Below, in pieces: positions 37,249-46,380 of a stretch of 64,000 nt of DNA. The notes under the pieces were generated by a model that worked only from the letters and a program-made list of their open reading frames with translations, was not told the DNA's origin and did no database searches. Numbering within the stretch: the first letter of the stretch is position 1; the number at the start of each line of letters is the position of its first letter. The DNA lies in the NCBI RefSeq assembly GCF_003259375.1, contig NZ_QLLN01000005.1, positions 248,001 through 312,000 on the forward strand, read 5' to 3'. A program made the translations under genes and the position numbers. The stretch is from Arenibacter echinorum. GTDB lineage: Bacteria; Bacteroidota; Bacteroidia; Flavobacteriales; Flavobacteriaceae.

Positions 37249-37346
37249 AAATCAAAAATAGCCAAAGTGTTCATAACCTCTTATTTTAGTTAAAAACTTT
37301 GAAAGGAGTTGAAGGTAAAAGCTGCAAATTAAACATAAATAATGAG

Positions 37347-37354
37347 TAATTTTG
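37347..37354 (+). promoter_or_regulatory. -7 element for gcvP
   Basis: TAATTTTG fits TAnnTTTG, 36 bases before the ATG at 37390 but after the first in-frame ATG at 37342. Supports the downstream start. No -33 TTG at standard spacing. Confidence 0.4.
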
Positions 37355-37389
37355 CTCACCTATATTTTAGATTAAAATTGCTTGAATTT

Positions 37390-40239
37390 ATGAGGACAGA
37401 CTTATTTGCCTTGCGCCATATCGGCATTAGAGAAGAAGACCTTCCACAGATGCTACGAACCATCAATGTCAACTCTGTTGACCAGTTGATAAATGAAACT
37501 ATTCCGGACGATATTCGTCTTGCAAAACCCTTGGCCTTGGAGACGCCGATGAGTGAGCACGAGTATTTGTCCCATATTCAAGTTTTATCCGAGAAGAATA
37601 AAGTTTTTAAGTCCTATATCGGTCTAGGTTATCATGAAAGTATAACCCCTTCAGTGATAAAAAGGAATATTTTGGAAAATGCAGGATGGTATACGGCCTA
37701 CACCCCATACCAAGCTGAAATTGCCCAAGGGCGCCTAGAGGCCTTATTGAACTTCCAGACCGTAATAGCGGAACTCACTGGAATGGAATTGGCCAATGCC
37801 TCCCTTTTGGACGAGAGTACTGCCGCCGCTGAAGCCATGACCATGCTATTTGATGTGAGGAGTAGGGATCAAAAGAAAAACAACGTTTTAAAATTCTTTG
37901 TTTCCGAAGATATACTACCACAAACATTGTCCCTGCTAAAAACAAGGTCGACCCCATTGGAAATAGAACTTATTGTCGGCAACCATGAAAGCTTTGAATT
38001 TGGAGATGATTATTTTGGTGCCTTACTGCAATATCCAGGAAAGCATGGCCAAGTACATGATTATGCCCCATTCGTGGCCAAAGCAGTTGAAAAAAATATA
38101 AAAGTTGCCGTTGCTGCAGATATCTTAAGTTTGGCATTATTGACCCCTCCGGGTGAATTTGGAGCCGATGTGGTGGTTGGAACCACCCAACGATTTGGAA
38201 TTCCCTTGGGCTACGGTGGACCTCATGCCGCCTTTTTTGCCACAAAAGAAGAGTACAAAAGAAGTATTCCAGGCAGAATAATCGGAGTTACAAAGGATAC
38301 CGATGGCAAGCCTGCCTTAAGGATGGCGTTACAGACGAGGGAGCAACACATAAAACGTGACAAAGCTACCTCCAACATCTGTACAGCTCAGGTTCTATTG
38401 GCCGTAATGGCGGGAATGTACGCTGTTTATCACGGCCCAAAAGGATTAAAATATATTGCAAACAAGGTTCATTCCACAGCGGTTACCCTTGTGGATAGTC
38501 TTGAAAAATTAGGGTTGTATCAAACCAACACTTCTTATTTTGACACCATAAGCATAAAGGCGGATTCCTCAAAAGTGCGGCCCATTGCCGAAAAACATGA
38601 GGTTAATTTCCTATACGTTGATGCAGAGACAATATCGATTGCATTAAACGAAGCCACTTCCCTGAAAGATCTACAATTAATAGTAAATATTTTCGCCGAA
38701 GCCATAGGGAAAAAACCTATACTAATCAATGGCCTTTTACCACAATCCCTTCTTGAAAACAAGCTTGTGCGTACTTCAACCTTTTTGGAGAATAGCGTAT
38801 TCAATTCCTATCACTCAGAAACCGAATTGATGCGTTATATAAAAAAATTGGAACGAAAAGATTTGGCTTTGAACCACTCCATGATTTCCTTGGGCTCATG
38901 TACCATGAAATTGAACGCTGCCTCCGAAATGTTGCCATTGAGTATGGCGCGTTGGGGAAATATACATCCCTTTGTGCCTATTGACCAAGCGGAAGGCTAT
39001 CAGATCATCCTTAAGGAATTGGAAAAAGATCTTAATATCATCACTGGATTTTCAGGAACGTCTTTACAACCAAATTCCGGGGCTCAAGGAGAATTTGCCG
39101 GCCTAATGGTCATAAGGGCATATCACGAATCCCGAGGGGAAGGTCATAGAAATATTTGTTTAATACCTGCCTCTGCACATGGCACCAACCCTGCTTCAGC
39201 AGTTATGGCCGGCATGAAGGTAGTAGTTACCAAAACCGACGATAACGGGAACATAGATGTGGCCGACCTCGCTGAAAAGGCCGAGTTGTACAAAGACAAT
39301 CTGTCGGCCTTAATGGTGACCTACCCATCTACCCATGGTGTATTCGAATCTTCCATAAAAGAAATCACAAAATTAATCCATGACAATGGGGGTCAAGTTT
39401 ATATGGACGGGGCCAATATGAATGCACAGGTAGGATTGACCAATCCAGCTACCATTGGGGCCGATGTCTGCCATCTAAACCTACATAAAACATTCGCCAT
39501 CCCCCACGGTGGTGGTGGCCCTGGAGTTGGACCTATTTGCGTAGCGGAACAATTGGTGCCATTTCTACCAGGAAACCCTGTAATTAAAACGGGTGGAGAC
39601 AAGGCTATTACGGCCATATCGGCAGCACCTTGGGGAAGCTCGTTGGTATGTTTAATTTCTTATGGATATATAAAAATGTTGGGGGAAAACGGATTGACCC
39701 AGTCTACAAAGACCGCTATCCTAAATGCCAACTACATTAAAAATAAGCTTAGTGGAAAATTTGATGTGCTCTATACTGGAGAAAGAGGAAGGGCTGCCCA
39801 TGAAATGATTATAGACTGTAGGCCTTTTAAAGAAAATGGAATAGAAGTTACGGATATCGCAAAAAGATTAATGGATTATGGATTTCATGCACCTACGGTT
39901 TCCTTCCCAGTTGCCGGAACCCTTATGATAGAGCCTACGGAGAGCGAAAGCTTGGCAGAATTGGACCGATTCTGTAGCGCTATGTTATCTATTCGTGAAG
40001 AAATTGATGCCGCATCTGTTGAGGACAACAACAATGCTCTGAAAAATGCACCACACACCCTGGAAATGATTACCACTGACAAATGGGAATTTCCATACAG
40101 TAGACAACAGGCGGCCTTCCCATTGCCATATATATTGGAAAACAAGTTTTGGCCTAGCGTAAGACGCGTGGACGACACATATGGAGACCGTAATTTAATA
40201 TGTACCTGCGCTCCTATCGAAGCTTATGTAGAGGCCTAA
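37390..40239 (+). CDS. gcvP: Glycine dehydrogenase (aminomethyl-transferring), P-protein
   Basis: PLP-dependent decarboxylase of the glycine cleavage system, which passes an aminomethyl group to GcvH. From ATG 37390 it is 949 aa and starts MRTDLFALRHIGIREEDLPQML, the expected N-terminus; an ATG at 37342 would add 16 unusual residues. It is the single-chain form (both halves fused). The PLP lysine is Lys700 in NLHKTFAIPHGGGGPG. gcvT and gcvH are not in the window. It ends at a strong terminator. Confidence 0.96.
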   Translation: MRTDLFALRHIGIREEDLPQMLRTINVNSVDQLINETIPDDIRLAKPLALETPMSEHEYLSHIQVLSEKNKVFKSYIGLGYHESITPSVIKRNILENAGWYTAYTPYQAEIAQGRLEALLNFQTVIAELTGMELANASLLDESTAAAEAMTMLFDVRSRDQKKNNVLKFFVSEDILPQTLSLLKTRSTPLEIELIVGNHESFEFGDDYFGALLQYPGKHGQVHDYAPFVAKAVEKNIKVAVAADILSLALLTPPGEFGADVVVGTTQRFGIPLGYGGPHAAFFATKEEYKRSIPGRIIGVTKDTDGKPALRMALQTREQHIKRDKATSNICTAQVLLAVMAGMYAVYHGPKGLKYIANKVHSTAVTLVDSLEKLGLYQTNTSYFDTISIKADSSKVRPIAEKHEVNFLYVDAETISIALNEATSLKDLQLIVNIFAEAIGKKPILINGLLPQSLLENKLVRTSTFLENSVFNSYHSETELMRYIKKLERKDLALNHSMISLGSCTMKLNAASEMLPLSMARWGNIHPFVPIDQAEGYQIILKELEKDLNIITGFSGTSLQPNSGAQGEFAGLMVIRAYHESRGEGHRNICLIPASAHGTNPASAVMAGMKVVVTKTDDNGNIDVADLAEKAELYKDNLSALMVTYPSTHGVFESSIKEITKLIHDNGGQVYMDGANMNAQVGLTNPATIGADVCHLNLHKTFAIPHGGGGPGVGPICVAEQLVPFLPGNPVIKTGGDKAITAISAAPWGSSLVCLISYGYIKMLGENGLTQSTKTAILNANYIKNKLSGKFDVLYTGERGRAAHEMIIDCRPFKENGIEVTDIAKRLMDYGFHAPTVSFPVAGTLMIEPTESESLAELDRFCSAMLSIREEIDAASVEDNNNALKNAPHTLEMITTDKWEFPYSRQQAAFPLPYILENKFWPSVRRVDDTYGDRNLICTCAPIEAYVEA

Positions 40240-40264
40240 TAACTTCAACAAAATCAAGCCTTTT

Positions 40265-40297
40265 AAAGCCTTTCCTTTAATTGTGAAAGGCTTTTTT
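40265..40297 (+). terminator. Terminator of gcvP
   Basis: AAAGCCTTTC pairs perfectly with GAAAGGCTTT across a 10-base loop, followed by a run of Ts, 26 bases after the gcvP stop. Confidence 0.85.
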
Positions 40298-40370
40298 ATT
40301 GGTAAATACAAAAGCGGAATTATCTTGAACATCATATCAAATCCAAAGGACATAAATTACCGCGGATCAA

Positions 40371-40398
40371 TTGGTTTATATTTATACTATTAAATTTG
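40371..40398 (+). promoter_or_regulatory. Promoter of the FabH-like gene
   Basis: TTG at 40371-40373, exactly 17 bases, then TAAATTTG at 40391-40398: a perfect match to the Bacteroidota sigma-A consensus. Transcription should begin about 40403-40406, almost at the ATG at 40408, so the mRNA would have a leader of only a few bases. Confidence 0.7.
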
Positions 40399-40407
40399 CA
40401 AATTATT

Positions 40408-41466
40408 ATGAACATTGGCATTACTGGCACTGGTTCTTACCTACCATCTATCGTAACAAAGAATTTAGATTTTAAAAATCATGATTTTTTAAATGAGGAT
40501 GGCACTCCCTTTAAGCATCCAAATGATGTGATCATTCAAAAATTCCAAGGCATTACCGGAATTAGTGAAAGGCGCTATGCAGAAGATAACTTAAACACCT
40601 CCAAACTGGCATTTTTTGCAGCAGAAAAGGCAATAGCCGATGCCAAAATTGACAAAGAGGAACTGGACTATATAATTTTTGCCCATAATTTTGGTGATGT
40701 ATCCGTTGGCAAAAACCAAGGTGACACCTTACCAAGTTTGGCCACAAGGGTAAAACACCAATTACAAATCAAGAATCCCAAATGTGTTGCCTATGATCTC
40801 CTATTTGGTTGTCCAGGTTGGATAGAAGGAGTAATCCAGGCAAATGCATTTATCAAAAGCGGTATTGCCAAAAAATGTCTTGTAATTGGCGCAGAAACCC
40901 TGTCAAGGATTGTGGACAAACATGATCGGGACTCCATGATCTATTCGGATGGTGCCGGGGCCACAATAGTTGAAGCTCGAGAAAATGCTGGCCAAATCCT
41001 TTCGCACAATAGCGCGACCTATGCTAATGAGGAAGCATTTTTTCTTTTCTTTGGCGAGTCCTATTCCAAAACAACACAAGACGACACGCGATACATAAAA
41101 ATGCATGGCAGAAAAATATATGAATTTGCGGTAACCCATGTGCCCCAGGCCATGAAAGACTGTTTGGACGAAAGTGGAGTGCCTATCACCGAAGTAAAAA
41201 AAATATTCATTCATCAGGCCAATGAAAAAATGGACGAGGCCATAGTAAAACGTTTTTACAATCTTTTCAATATGGAAATGCCCAATGGAATTATGCCCAT
41301 GAGCATAGAAAAATTGGGAAATAGTTCCGTAGCTACCATACCCACCCTATTTGATATGGTGAAAAATGGAAAAATGGAAAATCAATCGATAAAAAAGGGA
41401 GATGTTGTTATATTTGCCAGTGTTGGTGCAGGCATGAACATAAACGCCATTGTCTATAAGGTTTAA
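40408..41466 (+). CDS. 3-oxoacyl-ACP synthase III-like enzyme
   Basis: 352 aa, FabH fold. The Cys-His-Asn triad is complete: Cys135 in LLFGCPGWIEG, His269 in IHQANEKM, and Asn305 in LGNSSVATIP. It begins MNIGITGTGSYLPSIVTKN, so the ATG at 40408 is the start even though the frame opens slightly earlier at a TTG. It is not next to plsX or acpP, so it may be a second FabH-type starter or specialised condensing enzyme rather than the housekeeping FabH. Preceded by an ideal promoter very close to the ATG. Confidence 0.9.
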   Translation: MNIGITGTGSYLPSIVTKNLDFKNHDFLNEDGTPFKHPNDVIIQKFQGITGISERRYAEDNLNTSKLAFFAAEKAIADAKIDKEELDYIIFAHNFGDVSVGKNQGDTLPSLATRVKHQLQIKNPKCVAYDLLFGCPGWIEGVIQANAFIKSGIAKKCLVIGAETLSRIVDKHDRDSMIYSDGAGATIVEARENAGQILSHNSATYANEEAFFLFFGESYSKTTQDDTRYIKMHGRKIYEFAVTHVPQAMKDCLDESGVPITEVKKIFIHQANEKMDEAIVKRFYNLFNMEMPNGIMPMSIEKLGNSSVATIPTLFDMVKNGKMENQSIKKGDVVIFASVGAGMNINAIVYKV

Positions 41467-41494
41467 TCCATAGACTATTAAACACTATTTCAAA

Positions 41495-41502
41495 TATCTT
41501 TG
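41495..41502 (+). promoter_or_regulatory. -7 element upstream of methyltransferase gene
   Basis: TATCTTTG matches TAnnTTTG, 71 bases before the ATG at 41573. No -33 TTG at standard spacing. Confidence 0.35.
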
Positions 41503-41572
41503 TTTCTGGTTTTTGGGTCATTCCTTATTAAACCGCAATGAACATGTTAAACAACAAACCAGATCACCGCCG

Positions 41573-42106
41573 ATGTACGAAAGAACCTTCCCGAACAAAC
41601 GTTTTAAACATACCCTGGAATTTCTCCAAAAACACGTATCTACCGATCAATCCATTTTAGATCTAGGGGTCGAAAATCCCTTTTCCAAGATTATGAAGGA
41701 AAATGGATACCAAGTAGAGAATACAGCAGGAGAGGATTTGGATCTGGATTTTTCGGCTGCCCTTACCACCAAGGCTGAAGTTGCCACGGCCTTTGAAATT
41801 TTTGAACATCTTTTGGCCCCGTTCAATATCCTTAGTCAAATTAAAACCGATAAATTGGTAGCCAGTATCCCTCTAAGACTATGGTTTTCATCGGCTTACA
41901 AAAGCAAGACCGATCCGTGGGACAGGCATTATCACGAGTTTGAAGACTGGCAGTTTGATTGGTTACTGGAAAAGGCCGGATGGGAAATTAAGGATAGGGC
42001 AAAATGGACCAATCCCGTAAAAAAAATTGGGATAAGGCCACTGCTCCGTAGTTTTACCCCCAGATATTACATTGTTTATGCCGAAAGAAAAAACAGCTCC
42101 CAATAG
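41573..42106 (+). CDS. SAM-dependent methyltransferase-like protein
   Basis: 177 aa from the ATG at 41573; the frame extends upstream from a TTG but the first clear ATG is preferred. The N-terminal region SILDLGVENPFSKIMKENGYQVENTAGEDLD is the glycine-rich SAM-binding strand and its acidic end, and ATAFEIFEHLLAPFNIL the motif of class I methyltransferases. It lies before a GT2 gene on the same strand with a short gap, hinting at modification of a glycan or lipid. The substrate is unknown. Confidence 0.72.
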   Translation: MYERTFPNKRFKHTLEFLQKHVSTDQSILDLGVENPFSKIMKENGYQVENTAGEDLDLDFSAALTTKAEVATAFEIFEHLLAPFNILSQIKTDKLVASIPLRLWFSSAYKSKTDPWDRHYHEFEDWQFDWLLEKAGWEIKDRAKWTNPVKKIGIRPLLRSFTPRYYIVYAERKNSSQ

Positions 42107-42166
42107 AATCCCAACAAAAATAAAGGGCTGGATGTTCCAACCATTAAAACAAATAAATTTTTAGCG

Positions 42167-43021
42167 GTGAACTACTATATTATCATTCCTGCTCATAACG
42201 AAGGTCTATTCTTAAGGGACGCCTTGCAATCTGTCATTATACAAACCATGCCCCCAAAAAGAGTTGTTGTAGTTAATGATAATTCGTCGGATAATACCGA
42301 GCAAATAATAGACAGCTTTACTGCAAAACACAATTATATCTCGAAGATCAATGTACAATCATCCGCTACTCATTTGCCAGGCAGCAAGGTGGTTAATGCT
42401 TTTAACAAAGGCTTGGAACAATTAGATGACGACTACGACTTTATAGTGAAGTTAGATGCCGATATAATTCTTCCTAATTCCTATTTCGAAAAAGTAGCCA
42501 AGATATTTTCAACAGATGCAAAAATTGGGATAGCCGGTGGTTTTGCTTATGAGCAAGACAAAAACGGTGAATGGAAATTAAATCACCCTATGGACAAAGA
42601 CCATGTGCGCGGGGCATTTAAAGCTTACAGTAAGAGATGTTTTAATTCCATTGGCGGACTTAAAACAGCCATGGGATGGGATACCGTGGACGAGCTGCTT
42701 GCCCAATACAACGGTTTTAATATCTATACCGATAGCAACCTGCACGTTAAACACTTACGCCCATTGGGAAATGCTTATAACAAAAAAGCCAAATTACTCC
42801 AAGGAAAGGCCATGTTCACTATGAGGTACGGGTTTCTGATTACTCTTATTGCTTCGGTAAAAATGGCCTTGAAACAAAAAAAACCAAGAGCATTTCTAGA
42901 TAATCTTCAAGGCTATTTTTCAGCCAGGAAAGAAAAAACAGATTTTCTTGTAAACCCTGTGGAGGGCAAGTTTATTCGCCAGCTGCGATGGAGAAAAATA
43001 AAAGCCAAACTCTTCCAATAA
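42167..43021 (+). CDS. Glycosyltransferase family 2 (GTG start)
   Basis: 284 aa, single GT-A domain. It starts with GTG at 42167 (MNYYIIIPAHNEGLFLRDALQSVI). The nucleotide-sugar site is seen in VVVVNDNSSDNTEQI and the metal site in KLDADI, near residues 100-105, followed by the acceptor region with WDTVDELLA. There is no membrane helix beyond one short hydrophobic stretch near the C-terminus. The end of the gene is also one arm of a terminator. Its donor and acceptor sugars cannot be inferred. Confidence 0.87.
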   Translation: MNYYIIIPAHNEGLFLRDALQSVIIQTMPPKRVVVVNDNSSDNTEQIIDSFTAKHNYISKINVQSSATHLPGSKVVNAFNKGLEQLDDDYDFIVKLDADIILPNSYFEKVAKIFSTDAKIGIAGGFAYEQDKNGEWKLNHPMDKDHVRGAFKAYSKRCFNSIGGLKTAMGWDTVDELLAQYNGFNIYTDSNLHVKHLRPLGNAYNKKAKLLQGKAMFTMRYGFLITLIASVKMALKQKKPRAFLDNLQGYFSARKEKTDFLVNPVEGKFIRQLRWRKIKAKLFQ

Positions 43022-43039
43022 GAAAAGTTTGGCTTTTTT
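43001..43039. terminator. Terminator overlapping the 3' end of the GT2 gene
   Basis: AAAGCCAAACT (43001-43011) pairs with AGTTTGGCTTT (43026-43036), 11 bp, then TTT. One arm lies inside the coding sequence of the GT2 gene; the other lies between it and the convergent phosphatase gene. T-rich on both sides, so it may work in both directions. Confidence 0.75.
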
Positions 43040-43056
43040 ATTTTTACAACAAAATA

Positions 43057-44760
43057 TTATTCTATCACCTCTTCAATAGGCTCTCCAGTAGTTCCTGAAG
43101 GAGCGTTCATTCCCATTAAGGCAGCTATTGTTGGAGCTATGTCCGGAATTTCGGTTCTATTAACCGTACTGCCCTTCTTAATACCTTTACCATAAAATAA
43201 TAAGGGTGCATGCGTATCGTAGTTCCATGGCGACCCATGTGTTGATCCTGTCTTTCCGTAATTTCCGCTTCCCGGATCGAACACCATCAACACATCCCCT
43301 GAACGTTTTTGATTGAACCCGTTCTGAACGAAATAAGGAATTCCACTAGTATATTGATTTTGCCACATCTGATTGGCCGTAAACACCTTATAAATACCGT
43401 CATATTGAATTAACTCCAAGGCCAATTCCTCTTCAACATCATCTATGTCCAAATCCAAACTTTTGATTACCCTATAATCCAAAAACAACTGATTATTGGA
43501 AGTCTTCTTCACAATATCGGTAGTTCCATAGGTATACTTCAAATATTCTGTAAGTCGGTCGTTCAATTTTTTTGATTCCACTACACCAGCGGGAAGATTC
43601 TGATCCCTTAAAAAAGCCGGAACATTAATTGCTGCATGATCTGCAGTTAGAAAAACGGTATATTCCCCAGTTCCCACTTTTTTATCCAAGGTGTCGAAAA
43701 GACGTTTTAAATCTTGGTCCAAACGCAGATAGGTATCCTCTACTTCTTTCGAATTCACCCCCCATTTATGACCTACATAATCCGTACTTGAGAAACTAAT
43801 TGCCAGGAAGTCTGTAAAATTATCGGTTCCAAGTGACTCCTTATCCACAGCCTCCAAAGCAAAATCAGCGGTTAGGCTATTGCCATAAGGAGTACTTTTT
43901 AGGATACTATATTTGCCGTTATTATCCCACAAGCCAACTAAATCGTGAGGAAATGTTGGGGTGGACTGACCTTCAAAGAGCCCTTCGTAATTATTGTTAT
44001 CAGCTCCACTTTCTATATAGCTATTGATGTCTTTGAGGGTTGTCCAAGGTTTTTTGTATTTAGCTACACTTTTTTGTGCATTGAATTCAGTGACCCATTT
44101 AGGCAATTCATCCATATAATAAGAGCTGGTAATCCAATTGCCTTCAGCCCCACCATCAAACCAATAAGCGGCATTGGCCGTATGGCCACCAGGCAGAACG
44201 GCACCTCTATCTTTAATTGCAACAGCTATCACTTTGCCGCGCATTTGGGTGTGCAACCTTACTTGGTCAGTTATGGTCGTAGTTTGCATCCTATGCGGGG
44301 ACATTTTTCCGGCATCGGAAGACGTTCCGACCGAATTATAACTGGGATCTCCTGCGCAGTAAACGCTTTCATCCGCATATTTATCATACCAATCATTCGC
44401 TATAATACCGTGAACAGATGGGGTTGTTCCCGCATACACAGAAGCATGTCCGGCGCCAGTAACTGTTGGTGCATAATTAAAATGATTGTTCTTGCAATTA
44501 AACCCATCATTCACCAAACGCTTAAATCCACCATCCCCATATTGATTCCAGAAACGGGTCAAATAATCGTACCTCATTTGATCTACCACAATCCCCACTA
44601 CTAACTTAGGCGTAGTGGCAATATTCTTATTAGTTACAATCTCGGCATTGGATATGGCCTCTACCCTATCTTTTTTGGATTTTCTTTGGGCATTTACTTT
44701 AACTGGATTAAATCCTATTAAAAGCGCTAAAAGCAATAGCAGCAGACTCTTATTTTGCAT
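43057..44760 (-). CDS. PafA-type alkaline phosphatase family protein
   Basis: 567 aa with a Sec signal peptide (MQNKSLLLLLLALLIGFNPVKVNAQ). The alkaline phosphatase superfamily core is present: VVGIVVDQMRYDYLTRF (metal Asp), PTVTGAGHASVYAG with Thr101 as the likely nucleophile, and FLTADHAAINVPAFL with the late Asp/His ligands. It resembles the PafA monoesterases of Bacteroidota. It should release phosphate from organic esters in the periplasm or outside. Monocistronic, between convergent GT2 and divergent mlaE-like genes. Confidence 0.87.
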   Translation of the reverse strand: MQNKSLLLLLLALLIGFNPVKVNAQRKSKKDRVEAISNAEIVTNKNIATTPKLVVGIVVDQMRYDYLTRFWNQYGDGGFKRLVNDGFNCKNNHFNYAPTVTGAGHASVYAGTTPSVHGIIANDWYDKYADESVYCAGDPSYNSVGTSSDAGKMSPHRMQTTTITDQVRLHTQMRGKVIAVAIKDRGAVLPGGHTANAAYWFDGGAEGNWITSSYYMDELPKWVTEFNAQKSVAKYKKPWTTLKDINSYIESGADNNNYEGLFEGQSTPTFPHDLVGLWDNNGKYSILKSTPYGNSLTADFALEAVDKESLGTDNFTDFLAISFSSTDYVGHKWGVNSKEVEDTYLRLDQDLKRLFDTLDKKVGTGEYTVFLTADHAAINVPAFLRDQNLPAGVVESKKLNDRLTEYLKYTYGTTDIVKKTSNNQLFLDYRVIKSLDLDIDDVEEELALELIQYDGIYKVFTANQMWQNQYTSGIPYFVQNGFNQKRSGDVLMVFDPGSGNYGKTGSTHGSPWNYDTHAPLLFYGKGIKKGSTVNRTEIPDIAPTIAALMGMNAPSGTTGEPIEEVIE

Positions 44761-44780
44761 TCTTCTTATTTTTAAAGAAA

Positions 44781-44788
44781 CAAAAATA
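44781..44788 (-). promoter_or_regulatory. -7 element for the PafA-type gene
   Basis: TATTTTTG on the minus strand, 20 bases before the ATG; no clear TTG at -33. Confidence 0.35.
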
Positions 44789-44875
44789 TAGAAATAAAAC
44801 CTTTAAATTTTAATTGGAAGTTAAATGATTCTTAATATTGTTATTTTTACATTCCTAAGCAATATTTTATATTGA

Positions 44876-45613
44876 ATGAATTATTTAGCATCAATAGGCA
44901 GCTATTTTATAATGATCAAGGAGGTTTTTAAAAAACCCACCAAATGGTCTATTATGAAAACCCTAATACTAAAGGAAATAGACGAATTGGTTTATGGTTC
45001 CATGGGTATTATAATTTTCATTTCCTTCTTTATCGGGGGTGTAGTTTCCATACAGACCGCATTAAACATTACCAATCCTCTTATACCTCGAAACCTTATT
45101 GGGTTTGCCACCAGGCAATCGGTAATATTGGAATTTGCTCCAACCTTCACCTCAATAATTATGGCCGGTAAAGTGGGTTCCTATATCACATCCAGTATTG
45201 GCACCATGAGGGTAACGGAACAAATTGATGCCTTGGAAATCATGGGGGTCAATTCTTTGAACTACCTGGTTTTTCCAAAAATAATAGCGATGTTGTTTTA
45301 TCCTTTTGTGATTGCAATAGCTATGTATGTGGGTATCTTTGGAGGATGGACAGCCGGTGTTTTTGGAGGGTTTAGCTCCAGTGCAGACTTTGTTGAAGGC
45401 TTGCAATTGGACTTCATTCCATTTCATGTCACTTATTCCTTTGTAAAATCGATAGTATTTGCATTAATTATAGCTACCATACCATCTTTTCACGGTTATT
45501 ACATGAAAGGGGGGGCATTGGAAGTTGGCAAGGCCAGTACCACCGCCTTTGTATGGACAAGTGTTGTGATCATTATTGTAAATTATATCTTAACACAATT
45601 ACTCTTGGGCTAA
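44876..45613 (+). CDS. MlaE-family ABC transporter permease
   Basis: Inner-membrane permease of the lipid-transport (MlaE/DUF140) family, 245 aa with five to six helices. The characteristic stretch GGVVSIQTALNI is near residue 50, EFAPTFTSIIMAGKVGSYITSSIGTMRVTEQIDALEIMG in the coupling region, and the C-terminus is the usual FVWTSVVIIIVNYILTQLL. Together with the next gene it makes a minimal lipid ABC core; the MCE (MlaD) partner is not in the window. Stop and next start overlap (TAATG). Confidence 0.92.
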   Translation: MNYLASIGSYFIMIKEVFKKPTKWSIMKTLILKEIDELVYGSMGIIIFISFFIGGVVSIQTALNITNPLIPRNLIGFATRQSVILEFAPTFTSIIMAGKVGSYITSSIGTMRVTEQIDALEIMGVNSLNYLVFPKIIAMLFYPFVIAIAMYVGIFGGWTAGVFGGFSSSADFVEGLQLDFIPFHVTYSFVKSIVFALIIATIPSFHGYYMKGGALEVGKASTTAFVWTSVVIIIVNYILTQLLLG

Positions 45614-46380
45614 TGATAGAAGTAGACAACATACATAAATCGTTCGGGGAAAGCCATGTTTTAAAAGGCATTAGTTCCAATTTTGAAAAGGGCAAGACCA
45701 ACCTTATAATAGGACAAAGTGGATCCGGTAAAACAGTCTTTTTGAAATGTCTTTTGGGCCTCTTTACACCGGATGAAGGCACCATTAGCTATGACGGAAA
45801 AATCTATTCCGAACTATCCGCAAGTGAACAACGCAACTTAAGACAGGAGATGGGCATGGTGTTTCAGGGTAGCGCCCTGTTCGATTCCATGACCGTACAG
45901 GGTAATGTTATGTTTCCCCTGGGCATGTTCACCAAACAATCGAAATCGGAAATGCAGGATCGGGTAGATTTTGTACTTAAACGCGTAAACCTAGTTGATG
46001 CACATAATAAATTTCCATCGGAAATATCGGGAGGAATGCAAAAGCGTGTTGCCATTGCCAGGGCAATTGTAATGAATCCGAAATACTTATTTTGTGATGA
46101 ACCCAATTCTGGACTGGATCCTAAAACAGCTATCCTAATAGACAATCTTATCCACGAAATTACCCAAGAATACGATATTACTACGGTAATCAATACCCAT
46201 GACATGAATTCTGTTATGGAAATTGGCGAGAAGATAATTTTCCTCAAAAATGGCCTAAAGGAATGGGAAGGCAGTAATAAGGAAATTTTTAAAACAGATA
46301 ACGAAGCCGTAACCGACTTCGTCTATTCCTCCGAATTATTTAAAAAGGTGCGACAAATGTATATCGAGGAGCGGAATTAA
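45613..46380 (+). CDS. MlaF-like ABC transporter ATP-binding protein
   Basis: 255 aa. The ATG at 45613 overlaps the permease stop, so tight coupling is expected. Walker A GQSGSGKT, Q-loop VFQGSALFDSMT, the signature SGGMQKRVAIARAI, and Walker B PKYLFCDEPNSGLDP are intact. The order permease then ATPase and the sequences fit MlaEF-type phospholipid transport across the envelope. Directionality is not evident. Its last four bases overlap the end of the convergent DUF389 gene. Confidence 0.92.
   Translation: MIEVDNIHKSFGESHVLKGISSNFEKGKTNLIIGQSGSGKTVFLKCLLGLFTPDEGTISYDGKIYSELSASEQRNLRQEMGMVFQGSALFDSMTVQGNVMFPLGMFTKQSKSEMQDRVDFVLKRVNLVDAHNKFPSEISGGMQKRVAIARAIVMNPKYLFCDEPNSGLDPKTAILIDNLIHEITQEYDITTVINTHDMNSVMEIGEKIIFLKNGLKEWEGSNKEIFKTDNEAVTDFVYSSELFKKVRQMYIEERN

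Noticed and set aside
37249-37389. Possible glycine riboswitch before gcvP
   Set aside because: The gap is too short for the usual tandem aptamers, and no GGAGAG-type aptamer core was found.
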